Shown in pieces: positions 36,650 to 46,049 of a DNA stretch of 64,000 bases. The stretch covers positions 2,790,001-2,854,000 of the forward strand of contig NZ_CP157199.1 of the NCBI RefSeq assembly GCF_039954625.1. Direction: 5' to 3'. A program made the position numbers and the translations under genes. The notes under the pieces are model-generated. The model searched no databases and was not told the DNA's origin. It saw only the letters and a list, made by a program, of their open reading frames with translations. Every line of letters begins with the position of its first letter. Within the stretch, counting starts at the first letter, position 1. The stretch comes from Pontimicrobium sp. SW4. GTDB taxonomy: Bacteria > Bacteroidota > Bacteroidia > Flavobacteriales > Flavobacteriaceae.

Positions 36650-37993
36650 TTAATAATGGAATTGTTTACTCTCCTTAACAAAAGGATTTCCTTTTGCCAA
36701 TAATGGTTGTTTTGAAATTGCATAGAATACAACTAGCATAAACAATCCAAGGAAAAAGAATATAGCTCCAAATTCTGCTAATCCGAATCCCCAACGGTCA
36801 CCAACTGTTGCTGGCATAATCATGTTATAAACATCAACATAATGTCCAACTAATATCGCAATACCAGCCATAACTATAAACCATGGAATACGTTTGTAAT
36901 CGCTATTCATTAATACTAAGAATGGGAAAATAAAGTTTAAAGCTAGCATTCCAAAGAATGGCAATTTATAATCCTCAATTCTAGTCACAAAATATGTTAC
37001 TTCTTCAGGGATATTGGCGTACCAAATCAACATAAATTGTGAGAACCATAAATAAGTCCAAAATATACTAATAGCAAACATGAATTTAGCCAAATCATGC
37101 ATGTGGCTATCATTTACAAACTCCATTAAGCCTTTAGATTTTAAGTACATAGTAATTAATGCAATTACTGTAATGCCACTTACAAACATACTTGCAAATA
37201 CATACCATCCAAATAATGTAGAGAACCAGTGAGGGTCTACACTCATAATCCAATCCCAAGACATCATAGATTCTGTATAGATATAGAACACCAAGAATGC
37301 AGCCGAAATACGGAAATTCTTTTTAAAGTTTCTATTATCATTAATATCAGCATTATCTTGAGCTATTGAAAATTTACGAGAAAAATATCTATACAAACTC
37401 CATCCACCAAGAAATATCAATCCACGAATAAAGAACCATGGCTTGTTTAACCAACTTGCTTTTCCTTGAATTAACTCATCGTGAGCTACTACTTCTGGAT
37501 CCATCCAAATAAATATATGATCTCCTGCCCAAAATGCTATAGCTAAAACTATTAAACCACCAGGCAATACATAATATGTTATTCCTTCCATGACTCTAAA
37601 TAGCACTGGCGACCATCCCGCTTGAGATGCATATTGAATACCATAAAAAGCCAACACACCTAAAGCAATCATAAAGAAAAAGAATGCTGCTACATATAAT
37701 GCGGAGTAAGGTCTGTTGTGTATTTGATGCATCACATGCTCTGCATGTTCATCACCATGATCTACAGCTGCATCATGAGATACTTCTTCGCCATGTGTAT
37801 CAGCAGTTGGCGCATGTTGTTCTGTTGCTACTGCTTCGTGACCTCCACCATGAGATGCCTCTTCTTCAGCTAACATGGTTTTAACATCTTCAACAGAAAC
37901 GTGTGAAGACATATAAGAATAACCCCATCCTAATGCTCCTAAAAGCATCAATGCTACTGAAACTATTTTTAATCTATTTGAAATGGTATACAT
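36650..37993 (-). CDS. actF: alternative complex III quinone-binding subunit ActF
   Basis: A 447-residue membrane protein of the NrfD-like ActF type (quinol:cytochrome c oxidoreductase quinone-binding subunit 2). The first helix is at about 8-28, followed by a soluble loop (about 38-98) with ten histidines and many acidic residues, then about nine more helices. SMMSWDWIMSVDPHWFSTLFGWY is typical of this family. ActF and ActC form the membrane core of alternative complex III, which oxidises menaquinol and replaces the bc1 complex. It lies between actE and coxB. The length exceeds ActC's membrane core only through the His-rich loop. Confidence 0.9.
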   Translation of the reverse strand: MYTISNRLKIVSVALMLLGALGWGYSYMSSHVSVEDVKTMLAEEEASHGGGHEAVATEQHAPTADTHGEEVSHDAAVDHGDEHAEHVMHQIHNRPYSALYVAAFFFFMIALGVLAFYGIQYASQAGWSPVLFRVMEGITYYVLPGGLIVLAIAFWAGDHIFIWMDPEVVAHDELIQGKASWLNKPWFFIRGLIFLGGWSLYRYFSRKFSIAQDNADINDNRNFKKNFRISAAFLVFYIYTESMMSWDWIMSVDPHWFSTLFGWYVFASMFVSGITVIALITMYLKSKGLMEFVNDSHMHDLAKFMFAISIFWTYLWFSQFMLIWYANIPEEVTYFVTRIEDYKLPFFGMLALNFIFPFLVLMNSDYKRIPWFIVMAGIAILVGHYVDVYNMIMPATVGDRWGFGLAEFGAIFFFLGLFMLVVFYAISKQPLLAKGNPFVKESKQFHY

Positions 37994-38018
37994 ATCGATA
38001 TATAACTTTATCTAAATC

Positions 38019-38576
38019 TTATTTTTCTAAATCTGCTTTTAATTTCATCACGTAAGCAGCAACTTGCCAACGCTCTTCTTCCTTCAATTGGTTCTTGTGA
38101 GATCCCATAGCATTCTTTCCATAGTATATAACATGGTAAATACTACCTTCATTTATAGCTCTATTTACATCATCATACGATGGAATTCCAGCAAGTTTCT
38201 CTCTTTTTACAAGATTTCCTTGACCATCTCCTTTAGCTCCGTGGCAAACACCACAGTAAATATCATATAGTTCTTTTCCTCTAACAAGATCAACTTGAGT
38301 AGAATCTAATGGACTCATTAACTCTACTTTAGCCCGATCATATTCTGCTGTTGAGCTACCATAATCGAATATTGAGTGACCTCTAGAAATGGTTCCTTCA
38401 GCAGGAAGCATTGCAGATTGTTCACCTGGAAATATCTCATAAGCTCCATAAGTTTCATAACTTGGAGATGTGTACATATTAGGAAAGAACTGATAGTTTG
38501 GTGTTTCGTTGTTTTTACAAGACACTATCGAACTTACCATTATTGCTAATACAAATATTTTAACTAAGCCTTTCAT
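38019..38576 (-). CDS. actE: alternative complex III monohaem cytochrome c ActE
   Basis: A 185-residue lipoprotein-like cytochrome c: the N-terminal helix ends VSSIVSC, a possible lipobox with C20, and the haem-binding CGVCH lies near residue 112, followed by GAKGDGQGNL. A methionine ligand candidate is in KNAMGSHKNQ. One haem only. In alternative complex III ActE passes electrons from the pentahaem subunit towards the oxidase. It overlaps or nearly abuts actD (one base gap), consistent with one operon. The YYGKNAMGSH and EERWQVAAYV segments are typical of class I cytochromes c. Confidence 0.9.
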   Translation of the reverse strand: MKGLVKIFVLAIMVSSIVSCKNNETPNYQFFPNMYTSPSYETYGAYEIFPGEQSAMLPAEGTISRGHSIFDYGSSTAEYDRAKVELMSPLDSTQVDLVRGKELYDIYCGVCHGAKGDGQGNLVKREKLAGIPSYDDVNRAINEGSIYHVIYYGKNAMGSHKNQLKEEERWQVAAYVMKLKADLEK

Positions 38577-38577
38577 A

Positions 38578-39111
38578 CTAATGTGCTTCTTTATCTACAA
38601 TGTTAATTTCTACTGCTCCTGTTCCTGCAAGGAATAATTCTAATTCCTTTTCATTTCCATGAACAGGGATTTCCATTAAAAAATGATCGTCAGTAGTTCT
38701 TGGGTCTGGATTTTCAGCTTTTTTAAATGGCCACATTCTACTACGTAAATAAAACGTAATAACCATTAAATGCGCAGAGAAAAATACTGTTAACTCAAAC
38801 ATAATTGGAACAAATGCAGGCATATTCTCTAAATAACTAAAGCTTGGTTTACCTCCAATATTTTGTGGCCAATCCTCTATCATGATATAATTCATCATAA
38901 CAATAGATACAATTAAACCAAGACAACCATACATAAATGCTGTAATAGCAAGACGCGTTGGCGCTAATCCCATTGCTTTGTCTAGTCCATGTACAGGAAA
39001 AGGCGTATATATTTCTTCTATATGATGTTTCGCAGCTTTAACTTTCTTTACAGCCGACATTAACACATCATCATCAGTATAAATAGCGTGAATTACTTTT
39101 GAAGATTCCAT
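38578..39111 (-). CDS. actD: alternative complex III subunit ActD (DUF3341)
   Basis: A 177-residue protein with a cytoplasmic N-terminal domain (VIHAIYTDDDVLMSAVKKVKAAKHHIEEIYTPFPVHGLDKAMG) and two membrane helices (about 58-78 and 100-120), then a short C-terminal tail. This is the DUF3341/ActD pattern, including the PFPVHGLD motif. ActD is a structural subunit of alternative complex III without cofactor. It sits between actC and actE with gaps of nine and one bases, as in other Bacteroidota. Confidence 0.9.
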   Translation of the reverse strand: MESSKVIHAIYTDDDVLMSAVKKVKAAKHHIEEIYTPFPVHGLDKAMGLAPTRLAITAFMYGCLGLIVSIVMMNYIMIEDWPQNIGGKPSFSYLENMPAFVPIMFELTVFFSAHLMVITFYLRSRMWPFKKAENPDPRTTDDHFLMEIPVHGNEKELELFLAGTGAVEINIVDKEAH

Positions 39112-39120
39112 ATGCTACTT

Positions 39121-40854
39121 TTATTTTATTAATTTTTTAGCTTGTCCTGACCAATCATCACGTTCTGCTCTTCCTGGGAAAGAACCTGTGATAGAGTCTA
39201 ACAAGTCATATTCTCTTTTCGTCATTTTGCTAACCTGAAGGAATGAGTAAATACCAATACTGTTAAGTACTTCTTCCATTTTAGGTCCAACACCACTTAT
39301 TTCCTTTAAATCATCAGCTGTTTGAGTTGATAGGTCGAAGGTTCCAATACTATCCAGTAATGAGCTCGTCATTTCAGATTTATCGCTTTCTGATACTTCA
39401 ACTTTTGCTGCTTCAACTTTAACAGTCTTTCCAGATGTTCTTGCATCTGCTCCTGTACCAACCAAACTATCTCCAGCTTCTCTTATCTTTTTATAACGCT
39501 CACCCGAAGATTTTAAAATCGTCTTCACTTCCGCTTGCGCAATTACTGGGAATGTTCTAGCATATAATAAGAATAATACAAAGAAGAATCCAATTGTTCC
39601 GATAAAAATTCCAATATCAACAAACGTAGGAGAGAACATAGACCAAGATGATGGTAAATAATCTCTATGTAACGATGTTACAATAATTACAAAACGCTCA
39701 AACCACATTCCAATATTTACTACAATCGAGATGAAGAATGAGAACATAATGCTTGTACGCAATTTCTTGAACCACATAAACTGAGGAGAGAACACGTTAC
39801 AGGTCATCATCGCCCAATATGCCCAAGCATAAGGCCCTGTTGCTCTGTTTAAGAATGCATATTGTTCATATTCAACACCTGAATACCATGCAATGAATAA
39901 CTCAGTAATATAAGCCACCCCAACAATAGAGCCAGTAATCATGATCACTATGTTCATTAACTCGATGTGTTGTACTGTAATATAATCTTCAAGGTTACAC
40001 ACTTTTCTCATAATAATAAGAAGCGTGTTTACCATAGCAAATCCTGAGAAAATAGCTCCTGCAACGAAGTAAGGAGGGAATATTGTAGTATGCCAACCTG
40101 GAATTACCGACGTTGCGAAGTCAAATGATACAATAGTATGTACCGAAAGTACTAAAGGTGTTGCTAAACCAGCAAGTACTAAAGATACTTCTTCAAAACG
40201 TTGCCAATCTTTTGCGCGACCAGACCAACCAAAACTCAATAATGAGTAAATTTTCTTTTGGAAAGGTCTTACTGCTCTATCACGAATCATTGCAAAATCT
40301 GGTAATAAACCAGTCCACCAGAACACTAATGACACTGATAAATATGTAGAAATTGCGAATACATCCCAAAGTAACGGTGAGTTAAAGTTAACCCAAAGTG
40401 ACCCGAATTGGTTTGGTATTGGTAATACCCAATAACCTAACCATGGACGACCCATGTGAATGATTGGGAATAAACCTGCTTGAACAACAGAGAATATCGT
40501 CATTGCTTCAGCAGAACGGTTAATTGCCATTCTCCATTTTTGACGGAAGAGTAAAAGTACTGCAGAAATTAATGTTCCTGCGTGACCAATACCAACCCAC
40601 CAAACGAAGTTAGTAATATCCCAAGCCCAACCAACAGTTTTGTTTAGACCCCAAGTTCCGATTCCTGTTGAAATTGTGTATATAATACAGCCAACTCCCC
40701 AAAGGAAAGCGACAAGTGCTATTGAAAATACAATCCACCAAGATTTATTTGCTTTTCCTTCAACAGGTGCAGCCACATCTACCGATACATCGTGATATGA
40801 TTTTTCTCCTGTAACTAAAGGTCTTCTAATAGGTGCTTCGTAATGAGACGCCAT
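39121..40854 (-). CDS. actC: alternative complex III subunit ActC (NrfD family) with helix-hairpin-helix tail
   Basis: A 577-residue protein. Residues about 35-440 are the NrfD/PsrC-type membrane domain with about ten helices and the quinone-site region; WWVGIGHAGTLISAVLLLFRQKWR is typical. After residue 440 come a charged cytoplasmic linker (about 440-515) and a helix-hairpin-helix-like module (516-577) with LKEISGVGPKMEEVLNSIGIYSF. That tail resembles HhH domains seen fused to unrelated proteins in Bacteroidota and is not part of ordinary ActC. The gene lies between actB and actD. The core call is strong; the tail's role is unknown. Confidence 0.92.
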   Translation of the reverse strand: MASHYEAPIRRPLVTGEKSYHDVSVDVAAPVEGKANKSWWIVFSIALVAFLWGVGCIIYTISTGIGTWGLNKTVGWAWDITNFVWWVGIGHAGTLISAVLLLFRQKWRMAINRSAEAMTIFSVVQAGLFPIIHMGRPWLGYWVLPIPNQFGSLWVNFNSPLLWDVFAISTYLSVSLVFWWTGLLPDFAMIRDRAVRPFQKKIYSLLSFGWSGRAKDWQRFEEVSLVLAGLATPLVLSVHTIVSFDFATSVIPGWHTTIFPPYFVAGAIFSGFAMVNTLLIIMRKVCNLEDYITVQHIELMNIVIMITGSIVGVAYITELFIAWYSGVEYEQYAFLNRATGPYAWAYWAMMTCNVFSPQFMWFKKLRTSIMFSFFISIVVNIGMWFERFVIIVTSLHRDYLPSSWSMFSPTFVDIGIFIGTIGFFFVLFLLYARTFPVIAQAEVKTILKSSGERYKKIREAGDSLVGTGADARTSGKTVKVEAAKVEVSESDKSEMTSSLLDSIGTFDLSTQTADDLKEISGVGPKMEEVLNSIGIYSFLQVSKMTKREYDLLDSITGSFPGRAERDDWSGQAKKLIK

Positions 40855-40887
40855 AATCCTTTTATAATTGTTTCTTAATTAATTTAT

Positions 40888-43800
40888 TTATGCTTCGTTC
40901 GTATTTCTTACTTTCACTTGATACACCACATTTGGTTTAGTACCAACAGCTTCCAATAAGTGATACGCTCTTTTATCATGCTTAAGAGCAGCTATATCGC
41001 TCTCTTTATTATTAATATCACCAAACTTCATTGCACCATTACTACATGCTGCAGAACAGGCTGTTTTAAATTCGTTTGGCTTAACTTCTCTTCCATCTCG
41101 TTTGGCATCAAGAACTGTTTTTTGTGTTATTTGTATACACATAGAACATTTCTCCATAACTCCACGAGATCTTACAGTAACATCTGGGTTAATTACCATA
41201 CGTCCTAAATCGTCATTCATATGGTAATCAAACTCATCATTCTCATTATACAAGAACCAGTTAAAACGGCGTACTTTGTATGGACAGTTGTTAGCACAGT
41301 AACGTGTACCTACACAACGGTTATAAGCCATGTGATTTTGTCCTTGACGACCATGTGATGTTGCTGCTACTGGGCAAACAGTTTCACAAGGTGCATGGTT
41401 ACAATGCTGACACATAATTGGCTGGAATGCTACTTGAGGATTAGCTGATGGAGATTCCATTTCGCCAAAACTACTTAATGAGCTACTTAAGCCTTTAATG
41501 TTGTCTTTCTTTTCGTTATCACCATCAAATGATTCTTCCGATGAATAATATCTATCAATACGTAACCAGTGCATATCACGACTACGTCTAATTTCTTCTT
41601 TACCAACTACTGGCACATTGTTCTCAGCATGACATGCAATAACACAAGCACCACAACCTGTACAGGCATTTAGGTCAATAGATAAGTTAAAATGATGTCC
41701 GATAGAACGATCAAATTCATCCCATAAATCAACTCTAGAAGAGTTAACTGGTGTTTCTTCATGATTTAAAGAAACAACAGGGACAGCGTTATAATAATCT
41801 TTATCTTTTGTGTTGAATATTTCAAGAGAAGTTTCTCTAATAATATCACCACGACCCATTAAAGTATTATGTAGTTGTACCGAAGCAAACTCATGTCTTC
41901 CTTCAGCTACTTCTATTGTTACTTCTTGAACAGGATTAAAATTTGCATACAATGGATACGCATTTACACCTGTTTGCATTTCAGATTTCATTCCTAATGT
42001 TCTACCATAACCAAATGATAATCCAAAAGTTCCTTTTGCTTGTCCTGGTTGAATAATTACTGGAGCTGTTACTGTTACTCCATTTGCAGTTACATTAGCA
42101 TATTTTCCGTTTAAACCACCTGTAGCATCATGTTGACTTTGTTTAAAGAATGTACTTGGATCAAGATTTAATCCTAATTCTTTAGCATCAGCTTCCGAAA
42201 TAGTTAAGTAATTATCCCACGTTAAACGTGTTAGTGGGTCTGGAAACTCTTGCAACCATGGGTTATTAGCTTGTTGACCATCTCCCATTCCTGTTTTTGA
42301 ATATAATGTTAATTCAAATCCAGAAGAAGATGCTGTTGCTAATGCTCTTGCAGCAGCACTTGCATCCATTAGTATTTGATCTTCATTGGCATCATCTGTA
42401 GTTTCTTCTACTTGCGAGCCAGTTCCAACAAACACACCATCGTGCAATGCTTGATTCCAAGAACCACCATTTAATATGTTTGTATTCCAATTATCCTTAA
42501 TATAATCATGATAAGACATGTCATTACCATTCCACATTAATAAAGCTTCTTGAAATTGTTTTGTATCGAATAATGGACGAATTGCTGGTTGGGTTAAACC
42601 ATAGTGCCCTTTTTTAAGTTCTACATCTCCCCAAGATTCTAAATAGTGAGGTGCTGCAGCTATATAACTTGTTAACGAAGATGTTTCGTCTTCTTTCATT
42701 GAGAACGCCACAGACATAGTAACATTTGCTAAACCAGCTTCAAACTCTGCTGCATTTGGCAATGTATACATTGGATTTACGCCACTCATAATAAGTGCTC
42801 CAACTTTTCCAGCATTCATATCAGCTACTAATTGAGCAACTGCTTTGTCATTCCCTAGTCTTGTTTTTATAGGCGTTTTTGGATCAAACGCTTTACTTGC
42901 CAAAGCTTCGTTAATTGCAAACACCACAGTTTGTGCATTTACATCTTGAATTCCTGTAACAACAACACCATTACTTCCTGCTTTACTTAACTCCGAAGCT
43001 GCTGCATTTACAGCTTCATCTATATGAGCTGGAAGATTTCCTGAAACAGCGTTTCCTGTAATCTTTCCATATAGTTTAGCTAAAGCAACTTTTTGTTCGC
43101 TTGGTTTTAATGGCACACGTTTATCTGCATTTGCACCAGTTAAACTCATATTAGATTCAAACTGAATATGACGTGACATTTTTCCGTGATTTGGAATACG
43201 TCCTTTTGCATATGCTGAATCAAATCCACCACCTTGCCAATCTCCTAAGAAATCTGCACCAATAGAAACAATTGTAGCAGCTTTAGAGAAATCGTAATTA
43301 GCTAAACCACGTTCTCCATATGTGTTATGATATGCCTCAACTGCAGCCGACTCTGAAATAGCATCGTAAACTACATGACGAACAGTACCATATTTTTCTT
43401 TAAACTCTGAAATTAATTTAGATGTAGAAGGACTTGCAAACGTTTGTGTTAATAACACAATGTCTTTTCCAGATGCGACAGCGCTATTCAATGCTTGAGT
43501 AGTATCAGCATCAAACTCAGTCCAAGAACTATCTTCTCCATTCTTTTTTGGTCCTCCAACTCTTAAACTGTCATATAAATCTAAAACTGATGCATTAACT
43601 CTTGCATTAGCTCCACCATTTGTTGCAGCTAAATCATTGTTTTCAATTTTTATTGGTCGTCCTTCTCGCGTCTTTACTAAAACGCTTGCAAAATCATGGC
43701 CATTTGCAATCGTACTTGCATAATAATTAGCAACGCCAGGAATAATTTGATCTGGTTGTACTACATAAGGAATCGATTTTCTTACTGGTCCTTCACAAGC

Positions 43801-44010
43801 TGCTAAAGATGCAGCAGCAGTACTAAAACCAACATATTTTAAGAAATCACGACGTGTAGTTGAAGAAGTTTCAAGAGTTTCTTTATCTCCTAAAAATTCA
43901 TCTACAGGAATCTCTTGCACAAACTCTTTATGCCTAAGCGCCTCAACCATAGAGCTATTGTCTTGATTTAGCTCTTCAACACTTTTCCAGTATTTCTTGT
44001 TTGATGACAT
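40888..44010 (-). CDS. actB: alternative complex III iron-sulfur subunit ActB
   Basis: A 1040-residue ActB that fuses a molybdopterin-oxidoreductase-like domain (about 75-720), which lacks a working molybdenum site in this family, with a ferredoxin domain (about 740-1000). Cluster motifs are CTGCGACVIACHAENN, CQHCNHAPCETVCPV, CVGTRYCANNCPYKVRR and CSMCIQITQK...CSAACS. A twin-arginine motif RRDFLKY lies at 53-59, an unusually long way from the N-terminus, and the hydrophobic stretch ends SLAAC at residue 72, so the protein may be lipid-anchored. It takes electrons from the membrane quinone site to the haem subunits. It starts 28 bases after actA ends. Confidence 0.93.
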   Translation of the reverse strand: MSSNKKYWKSVEELNQDNSSMVEALRHKEFVQEIPVDEFLGDKETLETSSTTRRDFLKYVGFSTAAASLAACEGPVRKSIPYVVQPDQIIPGVANYYASTIANGHDFASVLVKTREGRPIKIENNDLAATNGGANARVNASVLDLYDSLRVGGPKKNGEDSSWTEFDADTTQALNSAVASGKDIVLLTQTFASPSTSKLISEFKEKYGTVRHVVYDAISESAAVEAYHNTYGERGLANYDFSKAATIVSIGADFLGDWQGGGFDSAYAKGRIPNHGKMSRHIQFESNMSLTGANADKRVPLKPSEQKVALAKLYGKITGNAVSGNLPAHIDEAVNAAASELSKAGSNGVVVTGIQDVNAQTVVFAINEALASKAFDPKTPIKTRLGNDKAVAQLVADMNAGKVGALIMSGVNPMYTLPNAAEFEAGLANVTMSVAFSMKEDETSSLTSYIAAAPHYLESWGDVELKKGHYGLTQPAIRPLFDTKQFQEALLMWNGNDMSYHDYIKDNWNTNILNGGSWNQALHDGVFVGTGSQVEETTDDANEDQILMDASAAARALATASSSGFELTLYSKTGMGDGQQANNPWLQEFPDPLTRLTWDNYLTISEADAKELGLNLDPSTFFKQSQHDATGGLNGKYANVTANGVTVTAPVIIQPGQAKGTFGLSFGYGRTLGMKSEMQTGVNAYPLYANFNPVQEVTIEVAEGRHEFASVQLHNTLMGRGDIIRETSLEIFNTKDKDYYNAVPVVSLNHEETPVNSSRVDLWDEFDRSIGHHFNLSIDLNACTGCGACVIACHAENNVPVVGKEEIRRSRDMHWLRIDRYYSSEESFDGDNEKKDNIKGLSSSLSSFGEMESPSANPQVAFQPIMCQHCNHAPCETVCPVAATSHGRQGQNHMAYNRCVGTRYCANNCPYKVRRFNWFLYNENDEFDYHMNDDLGRMVINPDVTVRSRGVMEKCSMCIQITQKTVLDAKRDGREVKPNEFKTACSAACSNGAMKFGDINNKESDIAALKHDKRAYHLLEAVGTKPNVVYQVKVRNTNEA

Positions 44011-44038
44011 ATTATAATTGAATTAACTTCTTTTATTA

Positions 44039-45331
44039 TTAGTAATGACATTTTCCACATTCTAACCCTCCTTGTTGAGCAACAGTTAGTTTGTCTACGC
44101 CATATTTTTTTGATAACTCTTCGTGTATTTTTGTATAATACTCATTGTCTTTAACCTTCACATTTGTTTCTCTATGACAGTTAATACACCATCCCATAGT
44201 TAAAGGCGAATATTGATACACTATTTCCATTTCCTCAACTGGACCATGACATGTTTGACATTCTATATCACCAACAGTAACGTGCTGTGAGTGATTGAAA
44301 TAAGCAAAATCTGGAAGATTATGTACTCGTGTCCATTTTACAGCTTGAGTTTCTCCTGTGTATTCTTGATTCTCATCATCCCAACCTACAGCTGCATATA
44401 GCTTTTTAATCTCACCATCATAAAACTCTTTTGAGTATTCAGCAGTAGTTTCTCCTGTATACTCATACACAGATTTGTGACAGTTCATACATACATTTAG
44501 TGATGGAATCCCTGACGTTTTACTTACTCTAGCAGAAGAGTGACAATATTTACAGTCTACGCCATTGTCTCCAGCGTGGATTTTATGAGAAAAATGAATT
44601 TCCTGTACTGGCTGATATCCTTGATCTACACCTAGCTGCATAAAGTACCCATAAGCAAAATATGCACTTGATAATAAAAAGAATATCGCAACAACCAACA
44701 TTAAAAATTGATTTTGTACAAATGCTTTCCAAAGTGGTTTTCTATTTGACGATTCTGGAATTTCAACATTGTTTGCTTCAGCAAAACGACGAAGCGTTTT
44801 GTTAACCATAATCAATCCAATAGCTAATAGCATAAATAAAATAGCTAATGCACCGAGAATTAAATCATTAGAAATACCTCCTTCAGATTGTGTTGTCACT
44901 CCAGCAACTCCAGCTCCAGTACTCGCAGTTGGTACAGCTTTTTCTTGAGCAGTATATGCTAAAATATCACTAATATCTTGATCTGTTAATTGGGGCATCG
45001 CTGTCATTGCTGCTCCGCCATACTCATTGAATATCTTGTTTCCGTAAGCATCTCCAGACTTTACTACTGCAGCACTATTTCTAATCCATGCAGCAATCCA
45101 ATCTCTATCTAAACCTTCGTCGTCTGCCAATCTCTGTTCAACAAAACGTAATGCTGGCCCAGTCATTTTTTTGTCAAGACTATGGCAAGCAGCACAATTG
45201 GTGTTAAATAATGATTTTCCTTTTGCAGGATCTCCATCTTGAGCGAATAGAGAAGTTGAGAATGTTAGTAAAAATATTAACCCAAAAAGTAGAAATTTTG
45301 TGGTTAGTTTACGGTTTATCACCTGTTTCAT
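44039..45331 (-). CDS. actA: alternative complex III multihaem cytochrome c ActA with fused cytochrome c domain
   Basis: About 430 residues from MKQVINRKL at 45331. A longer frame reaches 45388, but this start puts the hydrophobic signal (ending SLFAQ) where expected, and GAAGG lies about 14 bases before it; the choice is uncertain. Six CxxCH motifs are visible: CAACH in an N-terminal cytochrome c domain, then CKYCH, CMNCH, CQTCH, CINCH and CGKCH in the pentahaem ActA part, with one membrane helix between (about 155-178) and another near 205-225. The extra N-terminal haem domain is a fusion not found in the five-haem ActA of Rhodothermus (recalled). It is first in the operon. Confidence 0.9.
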   Translation of the reverse strand: MKQVINRKLTTKFLLFGLIFLLTFSTSLFAQDGDPAKGKSLFNTNCAACHSLDKKMTGPALRFVEQRLADDEGLDRDWIAAWIRNSAAVVKSGDAYGNKIFNEYGGAAMTAMPQLTDQDISDILAYTAQEKAVPTASTGAGVAGVTTQSEGGISNDLILGALAILFMLLAIGLIMVNKTLRRFAEANNVEIPESSNRKPLWKAFVQNQFLMLVVAIFFLLSSAYFAYGYFMQLGVDQGYQPVQEIHFSHKIHAGDNGVDCKYCHSSARVSKTSGIPSLNVCMNCHKSVYEYTGETTAEYSKEFYDGEIKKLYAAVGWDDENQEYTGETQAVKWTRVHNLPDFAYFNHSQHVTVGDIECQTCHGPVEEMEIVYQYSPLTMGWCINCHRETNVKVKDNEYYTKIHEELSKKYGVDKLTVAQQGGLECGKCHY

Positions 45332-45411
45332 ATCGTTAGTTGAATTACCTTCTATACTTTGGTACGATTTTTTCATACAAATAGACAATATTCGGTTATA
45401 AAAATCTCGGA

Positions 45412-45419
45412 CAAAAGTA
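45412..45419 (-). promoter_or_regulatory. -7 box of the act-cox operon
   Basis: Minus-strand TACTTTTG is an exact TAnnTTTG match, 80 bases before the chosen actA start and 23 before the longest frame. No clear TTG at -33. Confidence 0.5.
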
Positions 45420-45517
45420 ACATTTAAAGTCGATTTTAGAAATGTTAGATAAGTGTTAACGCGTAATTTATAAGGATTCTAAATAATAAAATTAATAATG
45501 TTTAAGTTTATATACTT

Positions 45518-45525
45518 TACATTTG
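45518..45525 (+). promoter_or_regulatory. -7 box of the SPOR gene
   Basis: TACATTTG fits TAnnTTTG exactly. It overlaps the TTG that opens the longest reading frame, which rules that codon out as the likely start and leaves a leader of only about 10-15 bases to the ATG at 45541. Confidence 0.55.
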
Positions 45526-45540
45526 TACAAAATAAAAATA

Positions 45541-45924
45541 ATGATGATAAAAACAGGTTATAAGTATTTAATTCTAACTTTCTTGTTTTCAGTATTATTC
45601 GCAAATACTATTGAAGCTCAAGATGGTGTTGTTAAGGTAAATCAAGACAAAGATATTGAAACACTAATACGATTAAAAAAGGATGTAAACCGAACGCTTG
45701 TTAATTATAGAATTCAAATTTATAACGGTAATCGTCAAGGTGCGAATAAAGCTGAAATGGAGTTTAAGCAAATATTTTCTGATTGGAATCCAGACATGAA
45801 ATTTCAAACACCAAACTACAAAATTTGGGTTGGAAATTTTAAAACTAGGCTAGAAGCGGATCGTGCATTATTAAGAATTAAAAAAGAGTTTAGAAATGCT
45901 TTTATTATTAACCTTAAAAATTAA
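45541..45924 (+). CDS. SPOR domain-containing secreted protein
   Basis: A 127-residue protein (126 if the second ATG at 45544 is used) with a signal peptide ending NTIEAQ, a lysine- and asparagine-rich helical segment, and a C-terminal SPOR domain (about 50-127) with YRIQIYNGNRQGANKAE and the closing YKIWVGNFKTRLEADRALLRIKKEF. SPOR domains bind denuded peptidoglycan, often at the division site. A single short SPOR domain without other parts is common in flavobacteria. It is divergent from the act operon and convergent with infB; a bidirectional terminator separates it from infB. Function beyond peptidoglycan binding is unknown. Confidence 0.85.
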   Translation: MMIKTGYKYLILTFLFSVLFANTIEAQDGVVKVNQDKDIETLIRLKKDVNRTLVNYRIQIYNGNRQGANKAEMEFKQIFSDWNPDMKFQTPNYKIWVGNFKTRLEADRALLRIKKEFRNAFIINLKN

Positions 45925-45959
45925 ACAAAAACACCTTTTTTACTAAAAGTATACATATA

Positions 45960-45988
45960 AAAAAAGCGACCTCATTGGTCGCTTTTTT
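45960..45988. terminator. bidirectional terminator between SPOR gene and infB
   Basis: Arms AAAAAAGCGACC and GGTCGCTTTTTT around TCATT. T-tracts on both strands suit the convergent genes on either side. Confidence 0.9.
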
Positions 45989-46049
45989 CTTTAACATCTC
46001 AATTTGTATCGATGTAATCCACTTACTGGATTACTCAAAAAACATATGA

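Noticed and set aside
40888..44010. ActB as a functional molybdopterin oxidoreductase
   Set aside because: It resembles that family, but the position in the act operon and the fused ferredoxin domain mark it as ActB, which carries iron-sulfur clusters and no molybdenum cofactor.
45523..45540. TTG start adding six residues to the SPOR protein
   Set aside because: The TTG is part of an exact TAnnTTTG promoter box, so it would not be in the transcript. Two ATG codons follow directly.
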